Shown: positions 28,763-40,140 of the stretch, piece by piece
How positions within the stretch are numbered: the stretch's first letter is position 1
Layout of the letters: each line of letters opens with the position of its first letter
NCBI RefSeq assembly: GCF_937425535.1
Contig: NZ_OW485601.1
Span: 2,320,501 to 2,384,500, forward strand
Source: Rhodovastum atsumiense
GTDB taxonomy: Bacteria; Pseudomonadota; Alphaproteobacteria; Acetobacterales; Acetobacteraceae
Direction of reading: 5' to 3'
DNA length: 64,000 nucleotides
Notes under the pieces: model-generated
What the model was told of the DNA's origin: nothing
What the model saw: only the letters and a program-made list of their open reading frames with translations
Database searches by the model: none
Position numbers and translations under genes: made by a program

Positions 28763-30079
28763 CTACTTGCCTATACAAAATGCCCGGAACACGGAATCGA
28801 GAATGTCCTCGACCCCGACTTGTCCGGTGATGCGGCCGAGCGCCCGCCGCGCCAGCCGCAGATCCTCGCCGCGCAGTTCCGGCAGGGGGGCGGCCAGCGC
28901 ATCCTCGAGCCGCGCCGCCGCTTCCACCAGGGCGGCCCGGTGCCGCGCCCGGGTCAGCGGCGGTGGCCCGGCGCCCTCGACCAGAGTGCGCGCTCGTTCG
29001 GCCAAAAGCGCGCGCAGCCGGTCGAGCCCGGTTCCGGTCGGGGCGCAGACACCAAGATCGGCGGTTGGCGGTACCGGGGCGATGTCGATCTTGGTGGCGA
29101 CCCACAGGATGGGGGCCGCCTGCGGCAGTGCCGTGCCCGGTTCCGGGGCCGAGGCGTCCAGCACGGCGATCACCAGATCGGCCGTCTCCGCCCGTGCCCG
29201 CGCGCGGCGCACGCCTTCGGATTCGATCAGGTCCGTGGTGTCGCGCAGCCCGGCGGTGTCCAGCAGCGTCACCGGCACGCCCGCGATGTCGAGCCGCACT
29301 TCCAGCACGTCACGGGTGGTGCCGGGCAGGGGAGAGACGATCGCGACTTCCCGCTGCGCCAGGGCATTCACCAGCGTCGATTTGCCCGCGTTCGGTGCCC
29401 CGGCCACGGCGAAGACCAGGCCCTCGCGCAGGCGCTCGCCGCGGTGGCGGTCGTTCAGGTGCGCCGCGATTTCGGCCGCCAGCGCCGCGATCTCCGCCGC
29501 TGCTTCCGCTTCCAGCTCCGGCGGCAGGTCCTCGTCGGGGAAGTCGATCAGCGCTTCCTGCCGGGCCAGCAACGCGGTCAGCCGGTCGCTCCAGTCGCGA
29601 TAGATCGCCCCCAACGCGCCATCGAGCTGGCGCAGGGCTTGCCGGCGCTGGCCCTGGGTTTCCGCCTCGACCAGATCCGCGACCGCCTCGGCTTCCAGCA
29701 GGTCGAGCTTTCCGTTCAGGAAGGCGCGCCGGGTGAACTCGCCCGGCTCGGCCGGGCGCGCGCCGGCGGTGACCAGCGCGTCGCTCACGGCCGCCAGAAC
29801 GGCGCGGCCGCCGTGCAGATGCAGTTCCGCGCCGTCCTCGCCGGTGTAGCTGCGCGGCCCTGGGAACCACAGCACCAGCCCGCGGTCCAGCACCTCGCCA
29901 TCCGCCGCGCGCAGGCTGCGCAGCGAGGCCAGCCGCGGTGGCGGCCGGCGGCCGCAAAGACGGTCGAGGATGTCGCCGGCGCGAGGGCCGCTCAGCCGCA
30001 GCACTGTCAGCGCCGCGCGCCCCGCGCCCGAGGCCGGGGCGAAGATCGTGTCCTGGTCCGCGCCGGCTTGCACCGTCAC
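28763..30079 (-). CDS. mnmE: tRNA modification GTPase MnmE
   Basis: A 438-residue potassium-dependent GTPase. The N-terminal folate-binding domain ([39 protein letters not shown]) is followed by a helical domain interrupted by the G domain: G1 AGAPNAGKSTLVNAL, G2 GTTRDVLEV, G3 DTAGLRDT, and G4 reading TKID in place of NKxD. It ends in the catalytic C-terminal FCIGK (C-x-G-K). It acts with MnmG. The start is GTG 30079 or, with better spacing to AAGGAG, GTG 30073. It overlaps the stop of the gene upstream. Confidence 0.95.
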   Translation of the reverse strand: MTVQAGADQDTIFAPASGAGRAALTVLRLSGPRAGDILDRLCGRRPPPRLASLRSLRAADGEVLDRGLVLWFPGPRSYTGEDGAELHLHGGRAVLAAVSDALVTAGARPAEPGEFTRRAFLNGKLDLLEAEAVADLVEAETQGQRRQALRQLDGALGAIYRDWSDRLTALLARQEALIDFPDEDLPPELEAEAAAEIAALAAEIAAHLNDRHRGERLREGLVFAVAGAPNAGKSTLVNALAQREVAIVSPLPGTTRDVLEVRLDIAGVPVTLLDTAGLRDTTDLIESEGVRRARARAETADLVIAVLDASAPEPGTALPQAAPILWVATKIDIAPVPPTADLGVCAPTGTGLDRLRALLAERARTLVEGAGPPPLTRARHRAALVEAAARLEDALAAPLPELRGEDLRLARRALGRITGQVGVEDILDSVFRAFCIGK

Positions 30080-30432
30080 TCCTTCCCGGGTTCGGCCGGC
30101 AGCATCAGCGCGGGCACCCGGCCGCCGTCACGGACATGCTGTTCCAGCACCGCGTCCACGTCCTCGCGCGTCGCCACCTTGTACCAGATGCCCTCGGGAT
30201 AGATGACCAGGGCCGGACCTTGTTCGCAGCGATCGAGGCAGCCTGCCATGTTCACGCGGATATTGGTGAGCCCGAGTTCCTTCACCCGTACCTTCATGTA
30301 GTCGCGCAGGGCTTCCGAGCCCTTGGCCGCGCAGGAGCCGCGGCGGTACCCGTCCGGGCGGCGGTTGCAGCAGACGAAGATATGCGCCTCGAAATGCAAA
30401 GGCGGGTCATCGGGCCGGCGGGCGTTCGGCAT
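30076..30432 (-). CDS. Thioredoxin-like [2Fe-2S] ferredoxin domain protein
   Basis: A 118-residue protein with [11 protein letters not shown] near the N-terminus, [14 protein letters not shown], then [28 protein letters not shown]. The four cysteine positions C-x(10-12)-C ... C-x3-C fit the (2Fe-2S) ferredoxin family of thioredoxin fold. GAGGTG upstream supports ATG 30432. The stop overlaps the mnmE start, so the two are probably co-transcribed; a link to electron supply for tRNA modification is only a guess. No membrane segment is seen. Confidence 0.85.
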   Translation of the reverse strand: MPNARRPDDPPLHFEAHIFVCCNRRPDGYRRGSCAAKGSEALRDYMKVRVKELGLTNIRVNMAGCLDRCEQGPALVIYPEGIWYKVATREDVDAVLEQHVRDGGRVPALMLPAEPGKE

Positions 30433-30577
30433 GGCACCTCGCTTCCCGCGTCGCCCTGCGGGCGGGCGGGGATGGTGGAAGAGCGGTGGTCGGCCCCGGT
30501 CCGGTGGCGGATCATCCCTCGCGGGTCGGGGCCGAGCACCTATCTGCAATCGACCGATCCGACGCAAGGACCCCGCC

Positions 30578-32623
<2,046 letters not shown>

Positions 32624-32688
32624 CAGAAACGTCCTCTGGCAGTGCCATCCGGCCGTTCTTGCCCGCCCTTTCCTCAGGACACCCTGGC

Positions 32689-33162
32689 TTGCCCCAGCTT
32701 TCCCTGCATACGCCGATCGGCGACCTCACCCTCTCCGAGGAAGACGGAGCGATCGTGGCCCTCGACTGGGGGTGGGGGCGGGACCAGACGGAAACGCCGC
32801 TGCTGCTGCGCGCGCGGGAGCAGTTGCATGATTACTTCGACGGCCTTCGCGTCACCTTCGACCTGCCGCTCGAACCCGCGGGAACGCCGTACCGTCGTCG
32901 TGTCTGGCAGGCGCTCTGCGCGATCCCGCCGGGCGAGACCCGCAGCTATGCCGATATTGCCCGCAGCGCCGGGGGATCTCCCCGTGCGGTCGGCGGCGCC
33001 AATGCCGCCAATCCCATCCCGATCCTGATCCCCTGCCACCGTGTGGTCGCGACCAACGGATTCGGCGGCTATTCCGGCGGTGACGGACTGCCGACCAAGC
33101 GCTTCCTGCTCGACCTGGAGAGCCGCATGCTGGTGCGCCCGATCCAGGCGGCGCTGTTGTGA
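32689..33162 (+). CDS. ogt: Methylated-DNA--[protein]-cysteine S-methyltransferase
   Basis: A 157-residue alkyl-transferase. It begins PQLSLHTPIGDLTLSEED and includes GTPYRRRVWQALCAIPPGETRSYADIA, GGANAANPIPILIPCHRVVA with the acceptor Cys in the PCHR motif, and GGYSGGDGLPTKRFLLDLE. It repairs O6-methylguanine by irreversible transfer to that Cys. The likely start is TTG 32689, giving the conserved N-terminus, with AGGA upstream. A TTG at 32620 overlapping the previous stop would add 23 poorly conserved residues. Confidence 0.92.
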   Translation: MPQLSLHTPIGDLTLSEEDGAIVALDWGWGRDQTETPLLLRAREQLHDYFDGLRVTFDLPLEPAGTPYRRRVWQALCAIPPGETRSYADIARSAGGSPRAVGGANAANPIPILIPCHRVVATNGFGGYSGGDGLPTKRFLLDLESRMLVRPIQAALL

Positions 33163-33202
33163 CCCTGCTCTGCTTGCAATCGCTGAACATGATGGAACAG
33201 CC

Positions 33203-34174
33203 ATGACGAAGGCCATCCGCATCCACGCCCATGGCGGCCCCGAGGTGCTGCGTTGGGAGGACGTTCCCACGCCGGAGCCCGGCCCGGGCGAGGCCCTGGT
33301 CCGCCACGGGGCGGTCGGCCTGAACTATATCGACGTCTACTTCCGCACCGGCCTGTACAAGACCGCGCTGCCGGCCGTGCCGGGGATGGAAGCGGCCGGC
33401 ACGGTGGTGGCGGTCGGGGACGGCGTGACCGAGGTGAAGCCGGGCGATCGCGTCGCCTATGCCACCGCCCCGATCGGTGCCTATGCCACCGAGCGCGTCA
33501 TCGCTGCCGACCGTCTGGTAAAGTTGCCGGACGGGATCGATTTCCACACCGCCGCGGCGATGATGCTGCAGGGCATGACCGCGCAGTACCTGCTGCGCCG
33601 GACCTATGTGGTGAAGGCGGGCGACACCATCGTGGTGCATGCCGCCGCCGGTGGCGTCGGCCTGATCATGTGCCAGTGGGCGAAGCATCTCGGCGCCACC
33701 GTGATCGGCGTGGTCTCGACGCCGGAGAAGGCCGAGCTTGCCCGCGCGCACGGCGCCGCCCATGTCGTGGTCGGGCATGCCGGGCTGGTTGCCGAGGTCA
33801 AGCGCATCACCGGCGGGGCCATGGTGCCGGTGGTCTATGACAGCGTCGGCAAGGACACCTTCACCACCAGCCTCGACTCCCTGGCGCCGCTCGGGCTGAT
33901 GGTCAGCTTCGGCAATGCCTCGGGGCCGGTCGGTCCGATCGATGTCGGCCTGCTCGCGGCCAAGGGCAGCCTGTACCTGACCCGGCCGAACCTCGCGACC
34001 TACACCGCCAAGCGGGCCGATCTCGTCCGCGCGGCCGAGGACCTGTTCGAGGTGGTGGGGAAGGGGGCGGTGCAGATCCGCGTCAACCAGACCTTCCCGC
34101 TGCAGGAGGCCGCCAAGGCCCATGTGGCGCTGGAGGCCCGGCAGACCACGGGCAGCACGGTCCTGCTGCCATAG
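33203..34174 (+). CDS. NADPH:quinone reductase-like zinc-independent alcohol dehydrogenase family protein
   Basis: A 323-residue MDR-superfamily enzyme of the QOR type. It begins KAIRIHAHGGPEVLRWEDV, with VGLNYIDVYFRTGLY, PGMEAAGTVVAVGDGV, the nucleotide-binding VHAAAGGVGLIMCQWAKHLGATVIG and VYDSVGKDTF. It lacks the structural zinc cysteines. QOR enzymes reduce quinones by one electron with NADPH. The gene lies 40 bases after ogt in the same direction. The ATG 33203 start is consistent with the family N-terminus. Confidence 0.9.
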   Translation: MTKAIRIHAHGGPEVLRWEDVPTPEPGPGEALVRHGAVGLNYIDVYFRTGLYKTALPAVPGMEAAGTVVAVGDGVTEVKPGDRVAYATAPIGAYATERVIAADRLVKLPDGIDFHTAAAMMLQGMTAQYLLRRTYVVKAGDTIVVHAAAGGVGLIMCQWAKHLGATVIGVVSTPEKAELARAHGAAHVVVGHAGLVAEVKRITGGAMVPVVYDSVGKDTFTTSLDSLAPLGLMVSFGNASGPVGPIDVGLLAAKGSLYLTRPNLATYTAKRADLVRAAEDLFEVVGKGAVQIRVNQTFPLQEAAKAHVALEARQTTGSTVLLP

Positions 34175-34281
34175 GCAGGGCGGCCCGTACTCCGAAGAGG
34201 TGAAAGACACAGGGGCGTACGCAGCCTGCCCATGCACTGCGCGCGCTTCTGCTGTCGCCCGGCTGCCCCGATCCTGCCGGC

Positions 34282-35760
34282 ATGACCGAAAGCGACAGCA
34301 CGCCGCCTCCAGCCCCTCTTGCAACCGCAACCGGGGCAGCGCGGTCGTCGCCTGTCGTCCCGGTCGAGCGGCGGCGTGCCCGCCTGACCGCGATGATCGT
34401 GGCCTGCGCCCTGTTCATGCAGAACCTGGACAGCACGGTCATCGCCACCGCGCTGCCCACCATGGCCCGGGCCTTCGGCGCCGATCCGGTCCACATGAAC
34501 GTGGCGCTCACCGCCTATCTGTTGAGCCTGGCCGTGTTCATCCCCGCGAGCGGCTGGATGGCCGACCGCTTCGGCGCCCGCAACGTGTTCCGGGTGGCGA
34601 TCGCGGTGTTCACCCTGGCCTCGGTGCTGTGCGGCAGCGCGCAGTCGCTGTCCTCCCTGGTGGTGTTCCGGGTGCTGCAGGGCCTGGGCGGGGCGATGAT
34701 GCTTCCGGTCGGCCGGCTGCTGCTGCTGCGCAACACGCCGAAATCGGACCTGGTGGCGGTCATGGCCTGGTTCACCACGCCCTCGCTGATCGGCCCGGTG
34801 GTGGGGCCGCCGCTCGGGGGCTTTCTCACCACTTATTTCTCCTGGCGCCTGGTCTTCGACATCAACATCCCGATCGGCATCATCGGCATCGTGCTGGTCA
34901 CCCTGTTCATCGAGGACGTGCGCGAGCCGAGCGATTCCAGGTTCGACTGGGTCGGTTTCGCCTTCGCCGGCCTGTCGCTGGGCTGCCTGATGTTCGGGCT
35001 GGAGACGGTGGGACGGGGCATCGCGCCCGAATGGCTGACCGGTGCCACGCTCGGCGTCGGCCTGCTCGCGGGCCTGGCCTATGCGCTGCACGCGCGCCGG
35101 CATCCGGCGCCGCTGCTCGACTTCACCCTGCTGCGCTACCGCACCTTCCTGGTCTCGGTCATCGGCGGGACGTTGTTCCGCGTCGGCGTCGGCGCGATCC
35201 CCTTCCTGCTGCCGATGATGCTGCAACTGACATTCGGCCAGAGCGCGGTGCAGAGCGGTCTGATCACCTTCGCCAGCGCCGCCGGGGCGTTGGTAATGAA
35301 ACCGGTTGCCATGGCGGTGCTGCGTCGCTTCGGTTTCCGCGACACCTTGCTCTGCAACGGCATCCTCTCGGCGCTGCTGCTTGCCCTGTGTGCCGGGTTC
35401 AATCCGGGCTGGCCGGTGGTGGCGATCTACGCGGTGTTGCTCGCCGGCGGGTTTTTCCGTTCCCTGCAATTCACCGCCTACAACGCGCTGGCCTTCGATG
35501 ACATCCCGCGGACGCGGATGAGCGCGGCGACCAGCCTCTACAGCACCATCCAGCAGGTTTCGCTGACGCTGGGCATTTCGGTGGGGGCGGCCTCGCTGAC
35601 CGTCGCCATGGCCCTGCGGGGCGAGACCGCGCCGGGGCTCGGCGATTTCTCGGTGGCGTTCCTGGTCGTGGCCCTGGTGTCGCTGCTGGCGGCGCCGACC
35701 TCCCTGGGCATGTCGCGCAACGCCGCGTCCGAGATGAGCGGCCATCGCCAGCGCGACTGA
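34282..35760 (+). CDS. DHA2 family multidrug efflux MFS transporter (EmrB/QacA type)
   Basis: A 492-residue transporter with 14 predicted helices. LFMQNLDSTVIATALPTMARAFG is the first-helix signature of DHA2 exporters (motif D1), followed by SGWMADRFGARNVFR (motif A) and RVLQGLGGAMMLPVGRLLLLR (motif C-like). The central pair of helices gives the 14-TMS arrangement. No membrane-fusion EmrA partner is adjacent. The first 35 residues are cytosolic and proline-rich. The substrate is unknown. The gene converges on ptsP with a gap of only 18 bases. Confidence 0.9.
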   Translation: MTESDSTPPPAPLATATGAARSSPVVPVERRRARLTAMIVACALFMQNLDSTVIATALPTMARAFGADPVHMNVALTAYLLSLAVFIPASGWMADRFGARNVFRVAIAVFTLASVLCGSAQSLSSLVVFRVLQGLGGAMMLPVGRLLLLRNTPKSDLVAVMAWFTTPSLIGPVVGPPLGGFLTTYFSWRLVFDINIPIGIIGIVLVTLFIEDVREPSDSRFDWVGFAFAGLSLGCLMFGLETVGRGIAPEWLTGATLGVGLLAGLAYALHARRHPAPLLDFTLLRYRTFLVSVIGGTLFRVGVGAIPFLLPMMLQLTFGQSAVQSGLITFASAAGALVMKPVAMAVLRRFGFRDTLLCNGILSALLLALCAGFNPGWPVVAIYAVLLAGGFFRSLQFTAYNALAFDDIPRTRMSAATSLYSTIQQVSLTLGISVGAASLTVAMALRGETAPGLGDFSVAFLVVALVSLLAAPTSLGMSRNAASEMSGHRQRD

Positions 35761-35778
35761 AGCCGCGCGGCGCGAAGA

Positions 35779-37686
35779 TCACTCCGCCGCTTCGCCCGCT
35801 CCCATCACCAGGGCCTGGATCTTCACCGGGTCGGATTGCTCCATCACGCGCCGGGCGAAGCGGGCGCAGTCATCGATGCTGACCGCGCGCACCGCCTGCT
35901 TCACCCGCGGCACGGCAGAGGCGTTCATGCTGAAGCTGCGCAGCCCCAGGCCGAGCAGCAACGGGGTGAGCCGGGGATTGGCCGCCAGTTCGCCGCAGAC
36001 CGAGACGGGCTTGCGGATGCGCAGCGCCGCCTCGGTGGCGAACTGCACCAGCCGCAGCACCGCTGGGTGCAGCGGATCGTACAGCGACGCCACGTCGCTT
36101 TCGCTGCGGTCCACCGCCAGCGTGTACATCGTCAGGTCGTTGGTGCCGATGGCGAAGAAATCCGCCTCCAGTGCCAGTGCATCGGCTGACAGCGCGGCAC
36201 CGGGGGTCTCGATCATGATGCCGAGCGGCGGGATCGGGTCGGGCAGGCGCTCGCCGCGGCGGCGCAGGCGGCGCACCACACGTTCGTATACTTCGCGCGC
36301 GGCGCGGACCTCGCCGACCGTGGTGACCATGGGCAGCAGCACGCGGGTGGGGCCGGCAGTGGCGGCGCGCAGGATGGCGGCGAGCTGGGTCTCGAACAGC
36401 TCGGGCCGGCGCAGCAGCAGCCGGATGCCGCGCAGGCCCAGCGCCGGGTTCTGCTCGCCCACCTCCGGCACCACACCCTCGCTCTGCAGTGCCTCGATGT
36501 CCTTCTCGCCGCTCCAGTCGAGCACGCGGATGGTGACCGGATCGCCGGCCATCGCCTCGATGATGGTGCGGTAGGTCTCGGTCTGCGCCTGCTCGTCGGG
36601 CAGGGTCTCGCGGTTCATGAACAGGAACTCGCTGCGCAGCAGGCCGATGCCGGCGGCCCCGGCCTGCGCCACCAGCGGCAGCTCGGCCGGGATCTCCATG
36701 TTCGCCTGCAACTCGACCGTCTGGCCGTCCGCGGTGATGGCGGGCAGGCGACGCAGCCGGGCGAGCTTCTGGCGCTCGCGGGCGAAGGCGGTGACGGCGC
36801 GGCGGGCGGCGGCGAGGGTGGCGGGGTCGGGATGGATCACCACGGTGCCGGCAGCGCCGTCCACCACCACGGTGTCGCCCGGCCGTGCCGCCTGGGAAAG
36901 GCCGGGCACGCCCAGCACCGCCGGCAGGCCGAGCGCGCGCAGCATCACCGCGGTATGGCCGTCGGAGCCGCCTTCGTCGGTGGCGACCCCGCCCAGCCGC
37001 GAGGGATCGAGCAGCGCGGCGTCGGCCGGGCGCAGCGACTCACAGACCAGCACGGAGCCTTCGGGAACGCTGGCGAAGCTGCGGAACGGCGTCTGCGTCA
37101 GGTTGCGCACCAGGCGCCGGCCGACTTCGCGGACTTCCCCGGCCCGGCGAGCCTTGCCGGCGGGGTCGTCATCACCGGGCACTGCCATGATGGCGGCGGC
37201 GATCGCCTCGGTCTCGTCGGCGACCGCGGTTTCGGCCGAGACCAGCATCTCGGTGACGCGCCGGCGGGCGCCGCGGACCAGCCGCGACGGGCCGAGCATC
37301 TGCAGATAGGCATCGAGCAGTGGGGTGATCTCGGCCTGGCTGTTCTCGGGCAGCATGCCCAGCCGGGCACGCAGCTTCAGCACCTGCTTGCGTGACTGCG
37401 CCACCGCGGCGTCCAGCCGCGTGGCCTGGGCGGGGATATCGGCGGCTGCAATCTTCTGGCGGACCATCTTGGTCCGTGGCTCGGTGGCCCCGAACACCGG
37501 GCCGATCGCGACCCCGGCGGAGACCGGGATGCCGTTCAGCCGACGTTCGTCCTGCTGGGGGACGGGGCTGCGCGGACGGCGGCGTGGCGGGCGCGCAGCC
37601 TCACCTTCGGGCTGATCGGCCGGCGGGGCGGTTTCGTCGGGCTCCCGCATGGCGCGAGGGGAGGGTGGATTGCCCGTCGTTTTCAT
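35779..37686 (-). CDS. ptsI: Phosphoenolpyruvate--protein phosphotransferase (Enzyme I)
   Basis: A 635-residue Enzyme I. After a basic/proline-rich tail of about 65 residues, LNGIPVSAGVAIGPVFGA starts the EI domain. The phosphoryl-acceptor histidine lies in DEGGSDGHTAVMLRALGLPA. The PEP-binding barrel has GIGLLRSEFLFMNR, RVLDWSGEKD, NPALGLRGIRLLL, PMVTTVGEVRAAREVY, GIMIETPGAAL and FFAIGTNDLTMYTLAVDR, with CGELAANP near the end. There is no GAF domain, so it is a classic EI rather than PtsP of the nitrogen branch. It phosphorylates HPr using PEP. The following HPr gene is 50 bases upstream on the same strand. Confidence 0.93.
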   Translation of the reverse strand: MKTTGNPPSPRAMREPDETAPPADQPEGEAARPPRRRPRSPVPQQDERRLNGIPVSAGVAIGPVFGATEPRTKMVRQKIAAADIPAQATRLDAAVAQSRKQVLKLRARLGMLPENSQAEITPLLDAYLQMLGPSRLVRGARRRVTEMLVSAETAVADETEAIAAAIMAVPGDDDPAGKARRAGEVREVGRRLVRNLTQTPFRSFASVPEGSVLVCESLRPADAALLDPSRLGGVATDEGGSDGHTAVMLRALGLPAVLGVPGLSQAARPGDTVVVDGAAGTVVIHPDPATLAAARRAVTAFARERQKLARLRRLPAITADGQTVELQANMEIPAELPLVAQAGAAGIGLLRSEFLFMNRETLPDEQAQTETYRTIIEAMAGDPVTIRVLDWSGEKDIEALQSEGVVPEVGEQNPALGLRGIRLLLRRPELFETQLAAILRAATAGPTRVLLPMVTTVGEVRAAREVYERVVRRLRRRGERLPDPIPPLGIMIETPGAALSADALALEADFFAIGTNDLTMYTLAVDRSESDVASLYDPLHPAVLRLVQFATEAALRIRKPVSVCGELAANPRLTPLLLGLGLRSFSMNASAVPRVKQAVRAVSIDDCARFARRVMEQSDPVKIQALVMGAGEAAE

Positions 37687-37736
37687 GTCTGCCGTCCTTG
37701 CAGGCGCGCGACAGGCATCGGCTTGCTGCTGCGTCG

Positions 37737-38039
37737 TCAGTCCTGCTCGTTGAACCCCGCTTCGACCAGGGCCGCGAGCGCGTCCATCGCTTCCTTGGCG
37801 TCCCATCCCTCGGCCCGCAGCTCGATCGTCGATCCCAGGCCGGCGCCCAGCATCATCAGCCCCATGATGGAGCGCGCGGGAACCACCTGTCCGTCCTTCA
37901 CCACGTCCACCGCGGCCCCGTAGCGCTCGGCCAGGGTCACGAACTTCGCCGCGGCGCGGGCATGCAGGCCGCGACGATTGGTGATGGTGAGGGTGCGCGT
38001 GAGGACGGGAGTGGCATCGGGGCCGTCGGCCTCGCTCAT
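37737..38039 (-). CDS. ptsH: HPr family phosphocarrier protein
   Basis: A 100-residue HPr with a 12-residue N-terminal extension. The EI phosphorylation site His26 lies in NRRGLHARAAAKFV. The HprK regulatory serine Ser57 lies in VPARSIMGLMMLGAG. Both sites are kept, so the protein can be controlled by EI and HprK. Its start overlaps the EIIA(Man) stop by four bases. It is the central carrier of the regulatory relay encoded by this cluster. Confidence 0.95.
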   Translation of the reverse strand: MSEADGPDATPVLTRTLTITNRRGLHARAAAKFVTLAERYGAAVDVVKDGQVVPARSIMGLMMLGAGLGSTIELRAEGWDAKEAMDALAALVEAGFNEQD

Positions 38040-38569
38040 CCGCCGCCTTCCTTGGCAGCGGGAACGGCCGGGGCGACGGTGACGGCGGCCCCGCCGGCCA
38101 CCACCGGGGGGCCGGTCATGGGGGCGACGGAGACCCCGTTCAGGCAGCGCGCGGGGACTTCGCTTCTGCGGGTGTTGGGCAGCACGTGGCTGGCCGCGGC
38201 GATGTATTTGCGCCCGGCCATCTGCGCGCAGTCCACCGCATCCGCGAGCGGCTGGTTGGAGCGCACCTTCGCCAGCTTCACCAGCATCGGCAGGTTCACC
38301 CCGGCGATCACCTCGACATTGCGGCGATCCATCTGCGAGATGGCGAGGTTGCTCGGGGTGCCGCCGAACATGTCGGTGAGCAGCACCACCCCGTCGCCGG
38401 TGTCCACGGTGTCGATGCAGCGCTGGATCTCGGCGCGCCGCCCCTCGATGTCGTCATCGGGCCCGATGCAGACCGTGGCCACGTTCCGCTGCGTGCCGAC
38501 GACATGTTCCATGGCCGAGCGCAACTCGTCGGCGAGACGGCCATGGGTGACCAGTACAAGACCGATCAT
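38036..38569 (-). CDS. PTS EIIA component of the mannose family
   Basis: A 177-residue protein. The first 130 residues are an EIIA(Man)/ManX domain: IGLVLVTHGRLADELRSAME with the phosphorylated His9, GDGVVLLTDMFGGTPSNLAI, and VNLPMLVKLAKVR. The last 45 residues are a low-complexity Ala/Pro/Val tail with a C-R-x-L-N-G motif, not part of the domain. No EIIB/EIIC partners are in the window, so the role is regulatory. It lies 8 bases from rapZ and overlaps ptsH. Confidence 0.92.
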   Translation of the reverse strand: MIGLVLVTHGRLADELRSAMEHVVGTQRNVATVCIGPDDDIEGRRAEIQRCIDTVDTGDGVVLLTDMFGGTPSNLAISQMDRRNVEVIAGVNLPMLVKLAKVRSNQPLADAVDCAQMAGRKYIAAASHVLPNTRRSEVPARCLNGVSVAPMTGPPVVAGGAAVTVAPAVPAAKEGGG

Positions 38570-38577
38570 GGATGTTG

Positions 38578-39561
38578 TCAGGCCTCCTGTGCCTGGACGG
38601 ACGGTCCGGGCGGCCGGCTGGCGTCGGGGAATCCAACGTCCGACGCCAGCGCCGGTGCGCGCGCGCGAGCTTCCTCGCGGATCAGTTCACGATGGGTCGT
38701 GGTCACTCGCCAGCCTGCCTGGGTCAGATGGAACGCGAGCCTCTCGACAATGTGAACCGAGCGATGCCGTCCTCCCGTGCACCCCACCGCGATGGTTGCA
38801 TACTTCTTGCCCTCTTGCACGAACCTCGGCAAGACCAGCCCCAGCAGACCAGTCAGCGCGATGAAGAAGGCCCGGTAGTCGGGGTCGGATTCGATATACG
38901 CTCCAACGGCCGGCTCAAGCCCGGTATGGGGCTTGAGTGCCTGAACATAGTGCGGATTGCGCAGAAACCGCGTGTCGAAGACCATGTCGGCCTCGCGGGG
39001 CAGGCCCGCAGGGAATGCGAAGGAGACCAGCGTGACCGACAGGCCTGCAAGTGGCTCGCGCTGCCCTTCCGCACCATAGCGCTGGTCGATCAGGCGGCGT
39101 AGCTCCGCCAGCGGCAGCTCGGAGGTGTCGATCACCAGGTCGGCCACCTCCCGCAGCTTGGCGGTCAGCGCCTGCTCGGCGGCGATGCCCTCGGCGACCC
39201 GGCCGCGCGGCGAAAGCGGGTGGCGGCGGCGTGTCTCCGTATAGCGGCGCTGCAGGATGGCCTCGTCCGCCCAGGCGAAGATCAGCTCCGGCCAGATGGC
39301 GGGGTTGAGGCGCAGCCGGGCCAGCGTGTCCAACACCCCCTGCGCGTCGAAGCCGCGGCTGCGGGCGTCCACGCCGATCGCGATCCGCCGTCCCGTGCCG
39401 GACGCGGGGGGCGCCACCATGCCCTCGATCAGCTCGAGCGGCGGGTTGTCGATCGCCTCGTAGCCAAGATCCTCGAGTGCCCGCAGGATCGAAGCCTTGC
39501 CGGCCCCGGACAGGCCGGTCACCAGCACGACCGGTTGCCGGATGGGGGCGCCCTCGCTCAT
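38578..39561 (-). CDS. rapZ: RNase adapter RapZ (YvcJ-type nucleotide-binding protein)
   Basis: A 327-residue RapZ/YvcJ protein. The N-terminal P-loop reads VTGLSGAGKASILRALEDLG; Ala follows the Lys where Ser/Thr is canonical. EAIDNPPLELI, GVDARSRGF, FAWADEAILQRRYTETRRRHPL and the C-terminal domain DMVFDTRFLRNPHY, AIGCTGGRHRSVHIVERLA (as VGCTGGRHRSV) follow. In enterobacteria RapZ guides RNase E to a small RNA that controls amino-sugar synthesis. In alphaproteobacteria it sits with HprK/HPr but its target is less known. The start overlaps the hprK stop (ATGA). A ~30-residue Pro/Ala tail is present. Confidence 0.93.
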   Translation of the reverse strand: MSEGAPIRQPVVLVTGLSGAGKASILRALEDLGYEAIDNPPLELIEGMVAPPASGTGRRIAIGVDARSRGFDAQGVLDTLARLRLNPAIWPELIFAWADEAILQRRYTETRRRHPLSPRGRVAEGIAAEQALTAKLREVADLVIDTSELPLAELRRLIDQRYGAEGQREPLAGLSVTLVSFAFPAGLPREADMVFDTRFLRNPHYVQALKPHTGLEPAVGAYIESDPDYRAFFIALTGLLGLVLPRFVQEGKKYATIAVGCTGGRHRSVHIVERLAFHLTQAGWRVTTTHRELIREEARARAPALASDVGFPDASRPPGPSVQAQEA

Positions 39562-40028
39562 GTGACCGTCCCCATATCCCCGGCCGCGAAGGCCCCGGCC
39601 AGCGCTTCCCGCCGGCCCTGGGCGCAATCCAGCGCCAGTTCCACACGCTGCGCCGCCGAGGCGGCAAAGGGGTCGAGCACGATCATGGGCAGGTCCAGGA
39701 CCGGGTGGCGGGCCGGCTGCGGCAGGCGGTCCATCCGCCCCCCCAGCGTGACCACGAGCGCGAGCCGGGCTCGTGGCAGATGCGGCAGCCGCAGCAGGCC
39801 GAGCCCGCGCACTTCCAGCAGCCCGGCCAGCACCGCGGGCGGGCTGGCGCAGCCGTCGCTGATATCCACGCGGTCGTCCGCCACCAGGACGAACCCCCGG
39901 TCAAGCAGTCGGAGCAGCAGGTCCGACTTCCCCGCGCCGGAAGGGCCGATGAGCAGCACTCCCGCGCCGTTCCGTGCTGCGCAACTCCCGTGCATCTGCA
40001 TGGCGTGGAAGATGGCGTCTCCTGCCAT
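39558..40028 (-). CDS. hprK: HPr kinase/phosphorylase, short alphaproteobacterial form
   Basis: A 156-residue protein corresponding to the catalytic C-terminal half of HprK. The P-loop is LLIGPSGAGKSDLLLRLLDRGF, followed by VADDRVDIS and VRGLGLLRLPHL (HprK signature region). The N-terminal domain of Firmicute HprK is missing, as usual in alphaproteobacteria. It phosphorylates or dephosphorylates the serine of HPr according to metabolic state. ATG 40028 is favoured; an ATG at 40004 is possible. Translation is coupled to rapZ. Confidence 0.92.
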   Translation of the reverse strand: MAGDAIFHAMQMHGSCAARNGAGVLLIGPSGAGKSDLLLRLLDRGFVLVADDRVDISDGCASPPAVLAGLLEVRGLGLLRLPHLPRARLALVVTLGGRMDRLPQPARHPVLDLPMIVLDPFAASAAQRVELALDCAQGRREALAGAFAAGDMGTVT

Positions 40029-40140
40029 GCAACGGAAGTCCGAAATCGGGACTGCCCCGGCCCCGGTGCCCGGACGGCATCCCTGCCTGCCGGCGCGGTG
40101 CGCTTGCCCGGTGCGGAGCGGTATGCCAGCGTCCGGGATC

